From positions 1 through 12,389 of the forward strand of contig JAZOQZ010000034.1 in the NCBI GenBank assembly GCA_045656345.1: DNA of 12,389 nt, in the 5' to 3' direction. This document shows, in pieces, positions 1 to 6,928 of the stretch. Source of the stretch: SIG452 sp045656345 (GTDB lineage: Bacteria > Bacillota > Clostridia > UMGS1840). Every line of letters starts with the position of its first letter. Positions within the stretch are counted from its first letter, which is position 1. The notes below the pieces were generated by a model. That model saw nothing but the letters and a program-made list of their open reading frames with translations. It did no database searches and was not told the DNA's origin. The position numbers and the translations under genes were made by a program.

Positions 1-1329
1 GGCACAATGCCCATCCCCAAATTATTAATCAGTATGTCTTTGCCTATCATCATTTCGATGTTAGTGCAGGCATGCTATAATATTGTGGACAGTATTTTTG
101 TGGCACAAATTGACCCCGATAACAAAGCATTCACTGCAGTAAGTCTTGCGTTTCCTGTGCAGAATCTGATGATTGCGGTAGGTGCAGGTACCGGGGTTGG
201 TATCAATGCACTTTTGTCCAGAAACTTAGGAGAGAAAAAGTTTGAAAAAGCGAACAAGGTTGGCAACACAGGGATTTATCTGGCAATCCTCAGCTACCTT
301 GCTTTCTTGTTGTTCGGAATCTTCTTTGTCGATGTTTTTTCAAAATTACAGACCAACGATCCGGAAATTGCACAGTATTGTGTGGATTACCTTCGTGTTA
401 TTTGTTTTGGTTCTGTCGGAATTTTTATGCAGATTACTATGGAACGTTTGCTTCAGTCCACCGGGAAATCTTTTCTTTCTATGGTAGTGCAGTTAGCTGG
501 TGCGATTTTTAATCTGATTTTTGACCCCATTTTGATTTTCGGTCTGTTCGGATTCCCGAAAATGGGAATTGCCGGTGCTGCATTAGCGACTGTTCTAGGT
601 CAGATTGTGTCTATGATTTTAGGCATTATCATCAATATCCGCTGCAATAAGGAGATTAAAATTAATCCGATTCATTATCGCCCTGACAGACAAACTGTGG
701 GCGGTATCTACGCTATTGCTGTGCCGTCTATTTTATTGATGTCTATCGGTACCGTGATGACTCTTTGCATGAATCAGATTCTCATCACTTCTGCTGCTTC
801 TGTGGCAGTGTTTGGCGCTTATTTTAAATTGCAGAGTTTCTTTATTATGCCTGTTACCGGTCTTAACAACGGGATGGTACCCATTATTGCTTATAATTAT
901 GGAGCAAAAAATAAACATCGTATTCTTGCAACCATGCGACTGAGTACCGTGATTGCGTGCGGAATTATGATTCTTGGAATGGTGATTTTCCAAGTTTTTC
1001 CCGTTCCGCTATTAAAGATGTTCAGTGCATCTTCTGAAATGTTGGAAATCGGGGTTCCTGCTTTTCGTATGATCAGTTTGCACTATATTTTTGCGGGCGT
1101 TTGTATTATTTTCTTATCGGTGTTCCAGGCACTTGGTAAAAGTATGTACAGTCTTTATGTTTCCTTAGGAAGACAGCTTGCAGTGTTGGTTCCTGCTGCG
1201 TGGTTGTTGTCTAACTGGTTTGGATTGGGTGCAGTATGGTGGGCGTTTCCGATAGCGGAAATTATGTCTTTACTGTTATCCGTTTTGTTTATGATTCGTG
1301 TTTACCGCAAATATATTCATTCGCTTTAA
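1..1329 (+). CDS. MATE family efflux transporter (5' partial)
   Basis: Multidrug and toxin extrusion (MATE) transporter, an inner-membrane antiporter that normally exports cationic drugs or metabolites in exchange for Na+ or H+. The first visible residues (GTMPIPKLLISMSLP, then a segment ending YNIVDSIFVA) match the usual MATE N-terminus. The frame is open to base 1, and family members normally carry several residues before this point, so the true start lies upstream and the ATG at base 7 is probably internal. About 442 codons are visible, close to the usual 440-460 aa. Many hydrophobic segments of about 20 residues fit a 12-helix protein in two homologous halves. The C-terminus (FMIRVYRKYIHSL) is intact and is followed directly by a terminator, so the gene ends a transcription unit. 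The family assignment is firm; the substrate cannot be read from the sequence. Confidence 0.93.
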   Translation, partial: GTMPIPKLLISMSLPIIISMLVQACYNIVDSIFVAQIDPDNKAFTAVSLAFPVQNLMIAVGAGTGVGINALLSRNLGEKKFEKANKVGNTGIYLAILSYLAFLLFGIFFVDVFSKLQTNDPEIAQYCVDYLRVICFGSVGIFMQITMERLLQSTGKSFLSMVVQLAGAIFNLIFDPILIFGLFGFPKMGIAGAALATVLGQIVSMILGIIINIRCNKEIKINPIHYRPDRQTVGGIYAIAVPSILLMSIGTVMTLCMNQILITSAASVAVFGAYFKLQSFFIMPVTGLNNGMVPIIAYNYGAKNKHRILATMRLSTVIACGIMILGMVIFQVFPVPLLKMFSASSEMLEIGVPAFRMISLHYIFAGVCIIFLSVFQALGKSMYSLYVSLGRQLAVLVPAAWLLSNWFGLGAVWWAFPIAEIMSLLLSVLFMIRVYRKYIHSL

Positions 1330-1359
1330 AAAACAGGGCTGAATCAGCCCTGTTTTTTT
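1329..1359 (+). terminator. Rho-independent terminator of the MATE gene
   Basis: ACAGGGCT pairs with AGCCCTGT around a five-base loop (1341-1345), flanked by a run of A on the left and seven T on the right. The stem starts at the TAA stop codon. The A and T runs make it usable on either strand, but only the plus-strand gene ends here. Confidence 0.9.
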
Positions 1360-1390
1360 ATGTGGATATGCTTTTAATCTCGTTCTTTTT

Positions 1391-1398
1391 CATACACT
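1391..1398 (+). promoter_or_regulatory. Possible sigma-E-like -10 element
   Basis: CATACACT lies 29 bases before the start codon of the YlmC/YmxH gene and fits the Bacillus sigma-E -10 pattern CATACAnT. A convincing -35 partner at the usual 13-15 base spacing is missing; the nearest candidate, GGATATG at 1364-1370, is about 20 bases away. The idea is helped only by the gene being of a sporulation family. Confidence 0.25.
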
Positions 1399-1427
1399 GA
1401 ATTACCAAGAGAAAAGGAGAGAGTACT

Positions 1428-1664
1428 ATGTCAGTAAGAGTCAGAGAACTTCAAAAAAAGGAAGTTGTTAATTTATCCAGCGGAAAGCGATTGGGATTTG
1501 TGTATGATGCAGAGTTCGATATTGAAACCGGAAGGTTGGAAAGTCTTATTGTTCCGTGCAGAAATTCTATCTTCCGCTTCTTTTTCAAATATGAAGAAAT
1601 GGTTATTTCTTTTGATCGCATCAAGAAGATTGGTGACGATATTATTCTGGTAGAATCAGAATGA
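1428..1664 (+). CDS. YlmC/YmxH family sporulation protein
   Basis: A 78-residue PRC-barrel-like protein of the YlmC/YmxH family, found in endospore formers. The molecular role is not settled. The segment SGKRLGFVYDAEFD (residues 18-31), followed by ETGRLESLIVP and a later FDRIKKIGDDIILVE, is the typical PRC-barrel pattern of short beta strands. AAAGGAGA at 1413-1420 lies seven bases before the ATG and fixes the start. Length is normal for the family and there is no signal peptide or membrane segment, so it should be cytoplasmic. It stands between the MATE terminator and the SLH promoter, so it is probably transcribed alone, perhaps during sporulation. Its presence is the main in-window sign that the host belongs to a spore-forming lineage. 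Confidence 0.88.
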   Translation: MSVRVRELQKKEVVNLSSGKRLGFVYDAEFDIETGRLESLIVPCRNSIFRFFFKYEEMVISFDRIKKIGDDIILVESE

Positions 1665-1751
1665 AAACAAGTTGAAAATCGGGGAATTATACAAACTTGA
1701 TAATTTCCAAAATAAAACAGGGAAAAAAACAGTATAAACTCACAAAAAAAC

Positions 1752-1780
1752 TTGACTTTTTCAGTTGTTTATGATAGTAT
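1752..1780 (+). promoter_or_regulatory. Sigma-A-type promoter of the SLH gene pair
   Basis: TTGACT (1752-1757) is followed, after 17 bases, by TAGTAT (1775-1780), which is preceded by TG plus one base, an extended -10. It sits 62 bases before the first SLH gene. A second T/A-rich hexamer, TATAAG at 1778-1783, overlaps it. The 178-base gap 1665-1842 otherwise holds only an imperfect inverted repeat at 1682-1708. Confidence 0.65.
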
Positions 1781-1842
1781 AAGTATATATTGGTTTAGTA
1801 TCATCTATCAGTGTTTGCAGAAATATCCGAGGTGTTGGTTTC

Positions 1843-2880
1843 ATGAGAATATTTTATAAACGTTTGATATGTCTTTTGATCGTGTTTTGTACCCTGTGTG
1901 TTACCCCTGTTTTCGCAATCAGCCATGCAGATACCATGCGAGTGTTCAAAAGAGTGTATCAAAACGAAAACTTTCTTCCTCAGCTGTACTCCGCAGTGCC
2001 TTTGTATGAGGAGCTATCTATAACAACTGAATCTGTGAACGCGAAGCTGAAAGAAAACATCTATGTGATTTTAACCATAGCAGAAGCGGAAAAAGAGCAG
2101 GGAACCTTAACGAAAGACAATTTAAAAACCAGATTGCAGGCCATTACCGTGGACACTGCTCTCAATATGGAAGCTGCCTACATAGCGCTGTGTACGGATG
2201 CTTTTTCTGAAGAAACTGTCACCGCTTTGCTAAACGGAAAGATTCCGGCAGAATTTCAGCCGTTGTATTTGGCGATTGCGGAAGAAGCATACGTGATTTT
2301 AGGGTTCGGGAAAGAGGTTTCTCCCACGCATGTGTTTGATGATTTAAAAGGATATGAGTGGGCGGAAACAGCGATTACAGAGTTGTTTAATAAAGATATT
2401 ATCAACGGTGTCAGTGATTTTTCCTTTGCACCGTCTGCAACAGTTACTCGTGAACAGTTTGCGAAAATGATGTGCGTGGCATTTTCTGTTGAAGCAGGAG
2501 CGGAAAAACCTGTTTTTTCTGATGTTCCGGAAAATTCCTGGTTTTATCCTTACGTTACCACCATGGCAAGTCAGAAGTTGATTTTAGGCGTGGGGGATGG
2601 GAAGTTTGGTTCCGGTCAGAACATTACCCGTCAGGATATGGCAGTGTTGATGTTCAGAATCGGAGAACTTCTCGGTTTGTTTGACAGAAGCACTTCCAGA
2701 ACTTCCGGTTTCGAAGATGATCGTTTTATTGCATCCTATGCAAGAACAGCAGTAATCACCCTGAAAGAAAACGGTATCATTCAAGGAAATGAGCTGAACT
2801 GTTTTAATCCAACAATGTCGGCAACCCGTGCTGAAGCGGCACAGATGCTGTATCGTTTGTATCAATTTGCAAATCAATAA
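1843..2880 (+). CDS. Secreted S-layer homology (SLH) domain protein, 345 aa
   Basis: Exported protein anchored to the cell wall by SLH repeats, which in Gram-positive bacteria bind pyruvylated secondary cell-wall polymers. Residues 1-25 form a signal peptide (positive MRIFYKR, hydrophobic core, likely cleavage after VFA). Residues about 30-160 are largely helical and match no domain I recognise. Three SLH repeats follow at about 165-214, 225-275 and 289-342, each with the conserved T-R core (VTREQF, ITRQDM, ATRAEA) and the FSDV or FDDL opening. They reach almost to the C-terminus. GAGGTG at 1829-1834, eight bases before the ATG, supports the start. No terminator separates it from the next SLH gene 44 bases on, so the two are probably co-transcribed. 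The N-terminal half may be a spacer or carry the specific function; this cannot be told from the sequence. Confidence 0.9.
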   Translation: MRIFYKRLICLLIVFCTLCVTPVFAISHADTMRVFKRVYQNENFLPQLYSAVPLYEELSITTESVNAKLKENIYVILTIAEAEKEQGTLTKDNLKTRLQAITVDTALNMEAAYIALCTDAFSEETVTALLNGKIPAEFQPLYLAIAEEAYVILGFGKEVSPTHVFDDLKGYEWAETAITELFNKDIINGVSDFSFAPSATVTREQFAKMMCVAFSVEAGAEKPVFSDVPENSWFYPYVTTMASQKLILGVGDGKFGSGQNITRQDMAVLMFRIGELLGLFDRSTSRTSGFEDDRFIASYARTAVITLKENGIIQGNELNCFNPTMSATRAEAAQMLYRLYQFANQ

Positions 2881-2924
2881 TTTAAAGTGTTAAAAATATA
2901 ATTTATATAAAAGGAGTAAGCATT

Positions 2925-5114
2925 ATGAAAAGAATTGTTGCACTCTTGCTCGTGCTGGTAATGTTACCGATTTTCAGTTTGGTATCTTATGCAGCAGGGC
3001 CCATGACCAGAGACGAATTCAAAGAAGTTCTGTTAGGTCATTTTAATTCTCAACCCGGATACGGTGCGGATTTAATCCGTGCATACAGAAACGTATCCAT
3101 TGATCAGTTGATCGCTATGAGAGATTACCACGATACCGTGGATGTTTCCGTGGTGAGTGGAATTACCTCTCCCGACACCTCTGTGATTTCCGACGAAGAA
3201 GCTCAGATTCTGGCATACGGTTTTGTGAAACTGATGACTTTCACCAATGTGAAAAACGGAACCTTGGCTAACCCCAATACCAAAGACAACAATATCAGCG
3301 ATGCAGATATTGAAAGAGCAGTTGACACCTTCTATGATAGTGTGATTATCAATGGCACCGAATCCACTCCCGCAGCCGTTTTGAACAAAGTTGCAGGAGA
3401 ACAGATGACCAGAAATGCATTAGGTGCATTTGTTATTGATTTACAGAAAAATTTAAGAAGACAAGCTGCTGCCAATATTTCCGGCTTTTTGACTGCATAT
3501 TGCACCCCCGGTGATGCTGCTTATGTGGATGCAATCAATCCTTATGTAAGAAATGCAGCTGCAGATGCACTGACCACTCCTGCAGGAGCAGAATTGGGCG
3601 TTGCAAAAAATGCGATGATTGCAAACGGTATGATTACCGTTACCGGAAGCACCGTAGATACCACTTCTCCCTTTATTGATATCCTGGTTGGTTCCATTAA
3701 TGCTTTAAAAGCAGACGATGCGAGTGTAATGGCAACCGTAATGAACACCATTATGTCCGGTGTGATGGATGCAAAAGTGGAAGTATATTCCGATGCAGCA
3801 GGCACCAACAAAATCGATTTTGTTCAGCCCAATAACCTGGTTGTTGATTTCAAAGTGGGCGACACCGTGTACTTAAATGTTATCTCTGATGAGCTTGTAA
3901 AACTGTTTGAACGTGGGGAAGAAGCTTCCTTAGTTTTCGTTCCCAGCTTATCTTCCAGCTTGGATGCAGGCGTTGTTGACTCTGCAGATAACTTAATCAG
4001 CATTGCAACCGTTGACAGAGCAAGTGGTATGTTAAAGCTGACCGGTAATGCAGCAGGAGAAGGTATTTTAAAATTATACAGAGATACCGATACCAACTTT
4101 GAAAATAATGTGAATAACAGACTTGGAAGCCTGTTTATGGAACTGGATATCAAGGTGAGAAGCAATTCCAGACCGGCTCCGACCACTCCCCAGCGTGTGG
4201 AGGCTCCCACCATTACTTTTGAAGTGGATGAAAATGATAATATCACCGTTACCTTAGAAACCAACACTCCCGGTGCTACTATCTACTATACCACCGACGG
4301 TTCCACTCCCACCACAAGTTCTCCCAAATATGAAGGACCGTTCAATGTTCCCGATCAAACCACCATCAAAACCTTTGCAACCAAACCCGGTTGGATTGAC
4401 AGTTATGTGACTACCGATACCATTGATCTGGAATCCGGTAAGGTTCCTTCCTTAACCGATGAACATATCGCTTATGTTCATGGTAGAGATACCGGTAACT
4501 TTGATGCGGAAGATTATGTAACCAGAGCAGAAGTTTCTGCAATGTTCTCCCGTTTAATCGTGAAGAAAATGGTATTCTTAGATGGTACCGAAAGCAGATT
4601 CTCCGATGTGGAAGAAGGCGCTTGGTACACCGCTTATGTGAAATACTTAAGTAATGTGGATATCGTGGAAGGTTATGAAGACGGCACCTTCCGTCCCAAC
4701 AATAACATTACCCGTGCGGAATTTGCTACCATCGCTTCCAGATTCTTTGAACTGGAAGGCGGCCAGGATAATAATTTCCCCGATGTTGCATCTGACCACT
4801 GGGCAAAATCTTATATTGATTCTGCTGTAATCAAAGGATGGTTATTAGGTTATGAAGACGGCACCTTCCGTCCTGACCAGCCTATCAAACGTTCCGAAGC
4901 GGTTACCATCATCAACAGAATGTTGAACCGTGAAGCAGATAAGGAATATATTGAAGCAAACTACGATGATGTTCTGACTTATCCGGATTTAAGTGAATCC
5001 CACTGGGCATACTACGAAATCTTAGAAGCAAGTAACTGGCATGACCACAAAGTTGAAAACAATGTGGAATCCTGGACCGACATCTTCTATCTGGAAAGAT
5101 TCAATGCATCCTGA
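2925..5114 (+). CDS. Secreted SLH protein with chitobiase C-terminal-like domain, 729 aa
   Basis: Large surface protein. A signal peptide covers residues 1-23 or 24 (MKRI, hydrophobic core, SYA|A). Residues about 25-285 are mainly helical and unrecognised; about 285-412 looks beta-rich. Residues about 427-500 match the chitobiase/beta-hexosaminidase C-terminal type, a non-catalytic beta domain, with the hallmark GATIYYTTDGSTPT (450-463) and a later TIKTFATKPGW. SLH repeats follow: a weak one at 512-548 (core VTRAEV), clear ones at 558-610 and 617-667 that share GYEDGTFRP, and a partial fourth from about 686. AAGGAG at 2911-2916 lies eight bases before the ATG. Thr and Pro are coded very often by ACC and CCC, more than in the neighbours, which suggests high expression. 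I see no catalytic domain, so a structural S-layer or scaffold role is likely, but this is inference. Confidence 0.9.
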   Translation: MKRIVALLLVLVMLPIFSLVSYAAGPMTRDEFKEVLLGHFNSQPGYGADLIRAYRNVSIDQLIAMRDYHDTVDVSVVSGITSPDTSVISDEEAQILAYGFVKLMTFTNVKNGTLANPNTKDNNISDADIERAVDTFYDSVIINGTESTPAAVLNKVAGEQMTRNALGAFVIDLQKNLRRQAAANISGFLTAYCTPGDAAYVDAINPYVRNAAADALTTPAGAELGVAKNAMIANGMITVTGSTVDTTSPFIDILVGSINALKADDASVMATVMNTIMSGVMDAKVEVYSDAAGTNKIDFVQPNNLVVDFKVGDTVYLNVISDELVKLFERGEEASLVFVPSLSSSLDAGVVDSADNLISIATVDRASGMLKLTGNAAGEGILKLYRDTDTNFENNVNNRLGSLFMELDIKVRSNSRPAPTTPQRVEAPTITFEVDENDNITVTLETNTPGATIYYTTDGSTPTTSSPKYEGPFNVPDQTTIKTFATKPGWIDSYVTTDTIDLESGKVPSLTDEHIAYVHGRDTGNFDAEDYVTRAEVSAMFSRLIVKKMVFLDGTESRFSDVEEGAWYTAYVKYLSNVDIVEGYEDGTFRPNNNITRAEFATIASRFFELEGGQDNNFPDVASDHWAKSYIDSAVIKGWLLGYEDGTFRPDQPIKRSEAVTIINRMLNREADKEYIEANYDDVLTYPDLSESHWAYYEILEASNWHDHKVENNVESWTDIFYLERFNAS
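4671..4873 (+). repeat. Exact 26-base direct repeat inside two SLH modules
   Basis: The same 26 bases occur at 4671-4696 and 4848-4873, 177 bases (59 codons) apart and in the same frame. Both encode GYEDGTFRP in consecutive SLH repeats. The spacing equals one SLH repeat unit, so this reflects module duplication or gene conversion rather than a mobile element. Confidence 0.85.
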
Positions 5115-5127
5115 TTTTTGGAAACAT

Positions 5128-5162
5128 AAAAAAACTGCACTCTTTATGAGTGCAGTTTTTTA
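5128..5162. terminator. Bidirectional terminator between convergent genes
   Basis: ACTGCACTC pairs with GAGTGCAGT around the five-base loop 5143-5147, with seven A on the left and six T on the right. It can end the SLH transcript (stop at 5114) on the plus strand and the methyltransferase transcript (stop at 5253) on the minus strand. I see nothing else in the gap 5163-5252. Confidence 0.9.
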
Positions 5163-5252
5163 TTGTGAATGTAACATCGTTTTCAAAATACCGGGACGTA
5201 ATCCTTGATTGTGTAATCGGTGTGGGTTTTATGAATCGTTTTTTGGAAATGT

Positions 5253-6047
5253 TTATATTTTTTTGTAAGTTAAAAGCTCAAATGAAATAGTAACCTCAAA
5301 CTCGGTGAGTGCGTGAATCTTTTCTAAATCTTCTTGTCTGGTGCGATAATAGTAGGGGGTCATTTTAAATAAATTTAAAATATCCTCCTGAGATTCTAAA
5401 GATATTTTTTCTTCAATTTTCTCAACCTTTTGAAACGAAAATCCGGAAAGTTCATAGTCCTTCACCTGATTTTTATAGGGCTTTTCATAAATCACGTTTT
5501 TTAATTCAATGAGATGGTTTTCTCCGGGAATTCCCAAAATCATAATGCCGTCTTTTTTCAGCACACGGTGAAATTCTTCTCCGGCATAAGGAGCAAACAG
5601 GCTGAACAGTAAATCAGTACTTTCGGATTGCACGGGAATATCAAACAGACTGGCGGCAATATATGTGATATTTCTGTTTTTGGGAGCAGCCTTTTGCAAT
5701 GCCGTTTTTGATATGTCTATCCCGATTATATTTCTGGAATCCTGATATACACCATCGGTGTAATAGCCTTCTCCGCAACCTGCATCCAGAATTGATTTTG
5801 GATTGAATCGGTCAATCAGCTCCTTTAGTTTATCACGAAAAACACTGTAATATCCTTTGCTTAAAAAATTGCTTCTGGCATCCACCATCAGTTTGTTATC
5901 ACCGGGGAGCTTGGAATTCATCTTATGTGCCAGCAAAAAATTGACATAGCCTTTTTTTGCAATATCAAAGCTGTGCTTGTTTTCACAAATGTAAATTTTG
6001 TCATTTTGCTTTACAATCGGTTCCTTGCAGACCGGACACTGTAACAT
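5253..6047 (-). CDS. rlmA: RlmA-type 23S rRNA (guanine-N1) methyltransferase
   Basis: Cytoplasmic SAM-dependent enzyme that in E. coli methylates N1 of G745 of 23S rRNA; the Gram-positive RlmAII/TlrB type modifies G748. The 264-residue protein begins with a zinc-binding module, Cys4, Cys7, Cys21 and His25 (CPVC...CENKH), followed by FDIAKKGYVNFL and a PGD motif, as in E. coli RlmA. SAM motif I is LDAGCGEGYYT at 87-97, the acidic Asp of the next strand is in IGIDIS (108-113), and FAPYAGEEFHRVLK (151-164) and LFKMTPYYYRT (226-236) are family-typical. An in-frame start 14 codons upstream exists, but AAGGAG, read from 6060 to 6055, stands seven bases before the internal ATG, so that start was chosen. 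Which G is modified cannot be told from sequence; some TlrB enzymes affect tylosin-type macrolide sensitivity. Confidence 0.87.
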   Translation of the reverse strand: MLQCPVCKEPIVKQNDKIYICENKHSFDIAKKGYVNFLLAHKMNSKLPGDNKLMVDARSNFLSKGYYSVFRDKLKELIDRFNPKSILDAGCGEGYYTDGVYQDSRNIIGIDISKTALQKAAPKNRNITYIAASLFDIPVQSESTDLLFSLFAPYAGEEFHRVLKKDGIMILGIPGENHLIELKNVIYEKPYKNQVKDYELSGFSFQKVEKIEEKISLESQEDILNLFKMTPYYYRTRQEDLEKIHALTEFEVTISFELLTYKKI

Positions 6048-6054
6048 AAAATCA

Positions 6055-6060
6055 CTCCTT
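6055..6060 (-). promoter_or_regulatory. Ribosome binding site fixing the RlmA start
   Basis: CTCCTT on the plus strand reads AAGGAG on the minus strand, seven bases before the ATG at 6047. The longer in-frame ATG at 6089 has no comparable site and would put 14 unrelated residues before the zinc module. Confidence 0.8.
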
Positions 6061-6078
6061 TTGTGGCATACTGTGTGT

Positions 6079-6085
6079 GAGGTGA
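6079..6085 (+). promoter_or_regulatory. Ribosome binding site of the 50-aa gene
   Basis: GAGGTGA is complementary to the 16S rRNA tail and sits six bases before the second of two adjacent ATG codons. It is the main evidence that this short frame is translated. Confidence 0.65.
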
Positions 6086-6091
6086 TCAATG

Positions 6092-6244
6092 ATGAAAAAT
6101 AAGAAAAAGAAAAAATTGCCGAAAACTGAATCGATCATCCGCACATTTCAGGAGGCCGGGAAGCAAACGGATCCTGAAGGGAGTTACACCGGAACTCCTG
6201 CGGATAAAAATGTGCAACCTATTCAGGATGCAGACGATTTATAA
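6092..6244 (+). CDS. Small hypothetical protein, 50 aa, with acidic tail
   Basis: A short gene divergent from the methyltransferase. The product starts MKNKKKKKLPKTE, continues through SIIRTFQEAGKQTDPEG to SYTGTP, and ends PIQDADDL: a strongly basic head and an acidic tail, with no membrane segment or cysteine. From memory, unverified, short Firmicute proteins with an SYTG(T/V)P core and a PVQDADDL-like end recur in Clostridia, which suggests a real family of unknown function. GAGGTGA at 6079-6085 lies six bases before the ATG at 6092 and three before an adjacent ATG at 6089, so 6092 is preferred. A strong terminator starts 13 bases after the stop. The start codons of the two divergent genes are only 45 bases apart, so promoter elements must overlap coding sequence. 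Too short for many gene callers. Confidence 0.7.
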   Translation: MKNKKKKKLPKTESIIRTFQEAGKQTDPEGSYTGTPADKNVQPIQDADDL

Positions 6245-6256
6245 TTTTTTTGGATT

Positions 6257-6296
6257 AAAATGCAGAAACCTATCCAATATAGGTTTCTGCATTTTT
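6257..6296. terminator. Strong bidirectional terminator
   Basis: TGCAGAAACCTAT (6261-6273) pairs perfectly with ATAGGTTTCTGCA (6279-6291) around a five-base loop; outer A/T pairs lengthen the stem and T runs follow on both strands. It serves the 50-aa gene (stop 6244, plus) and the flavin reductase (stop at 6298, minus). Confidence 0.9.
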
Positions 6297-6297
6297 G

Positions 6298-6915
6298 TTA
6301 TCCTCTTTTTTTTGCTTTTTTCTTCTTTACGGAATACCCAAAGGTTCCCAGCTGTTTTCCTAAACTGAAGTAGGTTCCGTGAGCATACGCAAGTAAATTG
6401 CATTTTTCAATTTCCAGCTTCCCATCTTGATTGATGCATTCTTCCGCAACCACACATCCCACAATATCTGCCAAAAACATTGTGTGGCTTCCTAAATCAA
6501 CTGTATCGGTTACCTTGCATTCTAAGTGCAGAGGACATTCGGAAATGAGAGGGGCAGACACATTGGGGGAATTTGCAGGATTAAGGTTCATTTCTTTAAA
6601 CTTATCCAAATCTTTCCCGCTTCTTACTCCACAAAAGTCAACCGCTTTCACTAAATTTACAGAGGGCAGATTAATGACGAATTCGCGGGTATCCATTAGC
6701 ATTTGATAAGAATGCCGTTCTTTTCGGACTGAAATATAGGTTTTGGGCGGAATTGTATTGATAATGCCTGTCCAGCCAATGGTCAGTACGTTGGGATTTT
6801 CCATTGTTCCAACACTGACAAGGGCAGGGGGAACAGGTGCCAGTAAGGTGCCGCCTTTCCAATATTGCTTATTTTCATAAGAAATCATTTGTTTGGGAGC
6901 GGATGGCTTTTTCAT
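6298..6915 (-). CDS. Flavin reductase (flavoredoxin-type) family protein
   Basis: FMN-binding split-barrel protein of the flavin reductase/flavoredoxin group, which binds FMN and passes electrons from NAD(P)H or a partner to flavin or other acceptors. Recognisable segments are LAPVPPALVSVG, LTIGWTGIINTIPP, the ISVRKERHSY strand-loop that contacts the FMN phosphate in relatives, FVINLPS, FCGVRSGKDLDKF and GSHTMFLADIVG. The C-terminus has FGYSV and a lysine-rich tail. It is the last gene of the minus-strand operon, 13 bases after the ABC-F stop. The start is uncertain: the ATG at 6915 gives 205 aa and a non-overlapping gene but no clear ribosome binding site. ATGs at 6966 or 6978 would add 17-21 lysine/asparagine-rich residues and overlap the ABC-F gene, with a weak AGGA upstream; an ATG at 6888 is also possible. 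The physiological acceptor is unknown. Confidence 0.85.
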   Translation of the reverse strand: MKKPSAPKQMISYENKQYWKGGTLLAPVPPALVSVGTMENPNVLTIGWTGIINTIPPKTYISVRKERHSYQMLMDTREFVINLPSVNLVKAVDFCGVRSGKDLDKFKEMNLNPANSPNVSAPLISECPLHLECKVTDTVDLGSHTMFLADIVGCVVAEECINQDGKLEIEKCNLLAYAHGTYFSLGKQLGTFGYSVKKKKAKKRG

Positions 6916-6928
6916 ATTTTTAAAAGAA

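Noticed and set aside
1682..1708. Imperfect 9-base hairpin (GGGAATTAT / ATAATTTCC) after the YlmC/YmxH gene.
   Set aside because: It has one G-T pair, a nine-base loop and no T run on either side, so it is not a convincing terminator; an operator role has no other support.
3824..4267. A 147-codon open frame on the minus strand inside the large SLH gene.
   Set aside because: It lies wholly antisense to a well-supported secreted protein, its serine/leucine-rich product looks like the mirror of the ACC/GAA-rich coding strand, and no ribosome binding site or domain is evident. Similar antisense frames in the other genes were set aside for the same reason.
5231..5290. A 19-codon plus-strand frame beginning ATGAATCGT.
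   Set aside because: It runs into the end of the convergent methyltransferase gene, has no ribosome binding site, and its Phe/Lys-rich product reflects the T- and A-rich sequence.
5941..5968. TTGACA followed after 16 bases by TATCAA on the plus strand, a possible promoter for the 50-aa gene.
   Set aside because: It lies inside the methyltransferase coding region with a poor -10, about 120 bases before the gene, and can be explained by codon content. It remains possible but was not strong enough to annotate.
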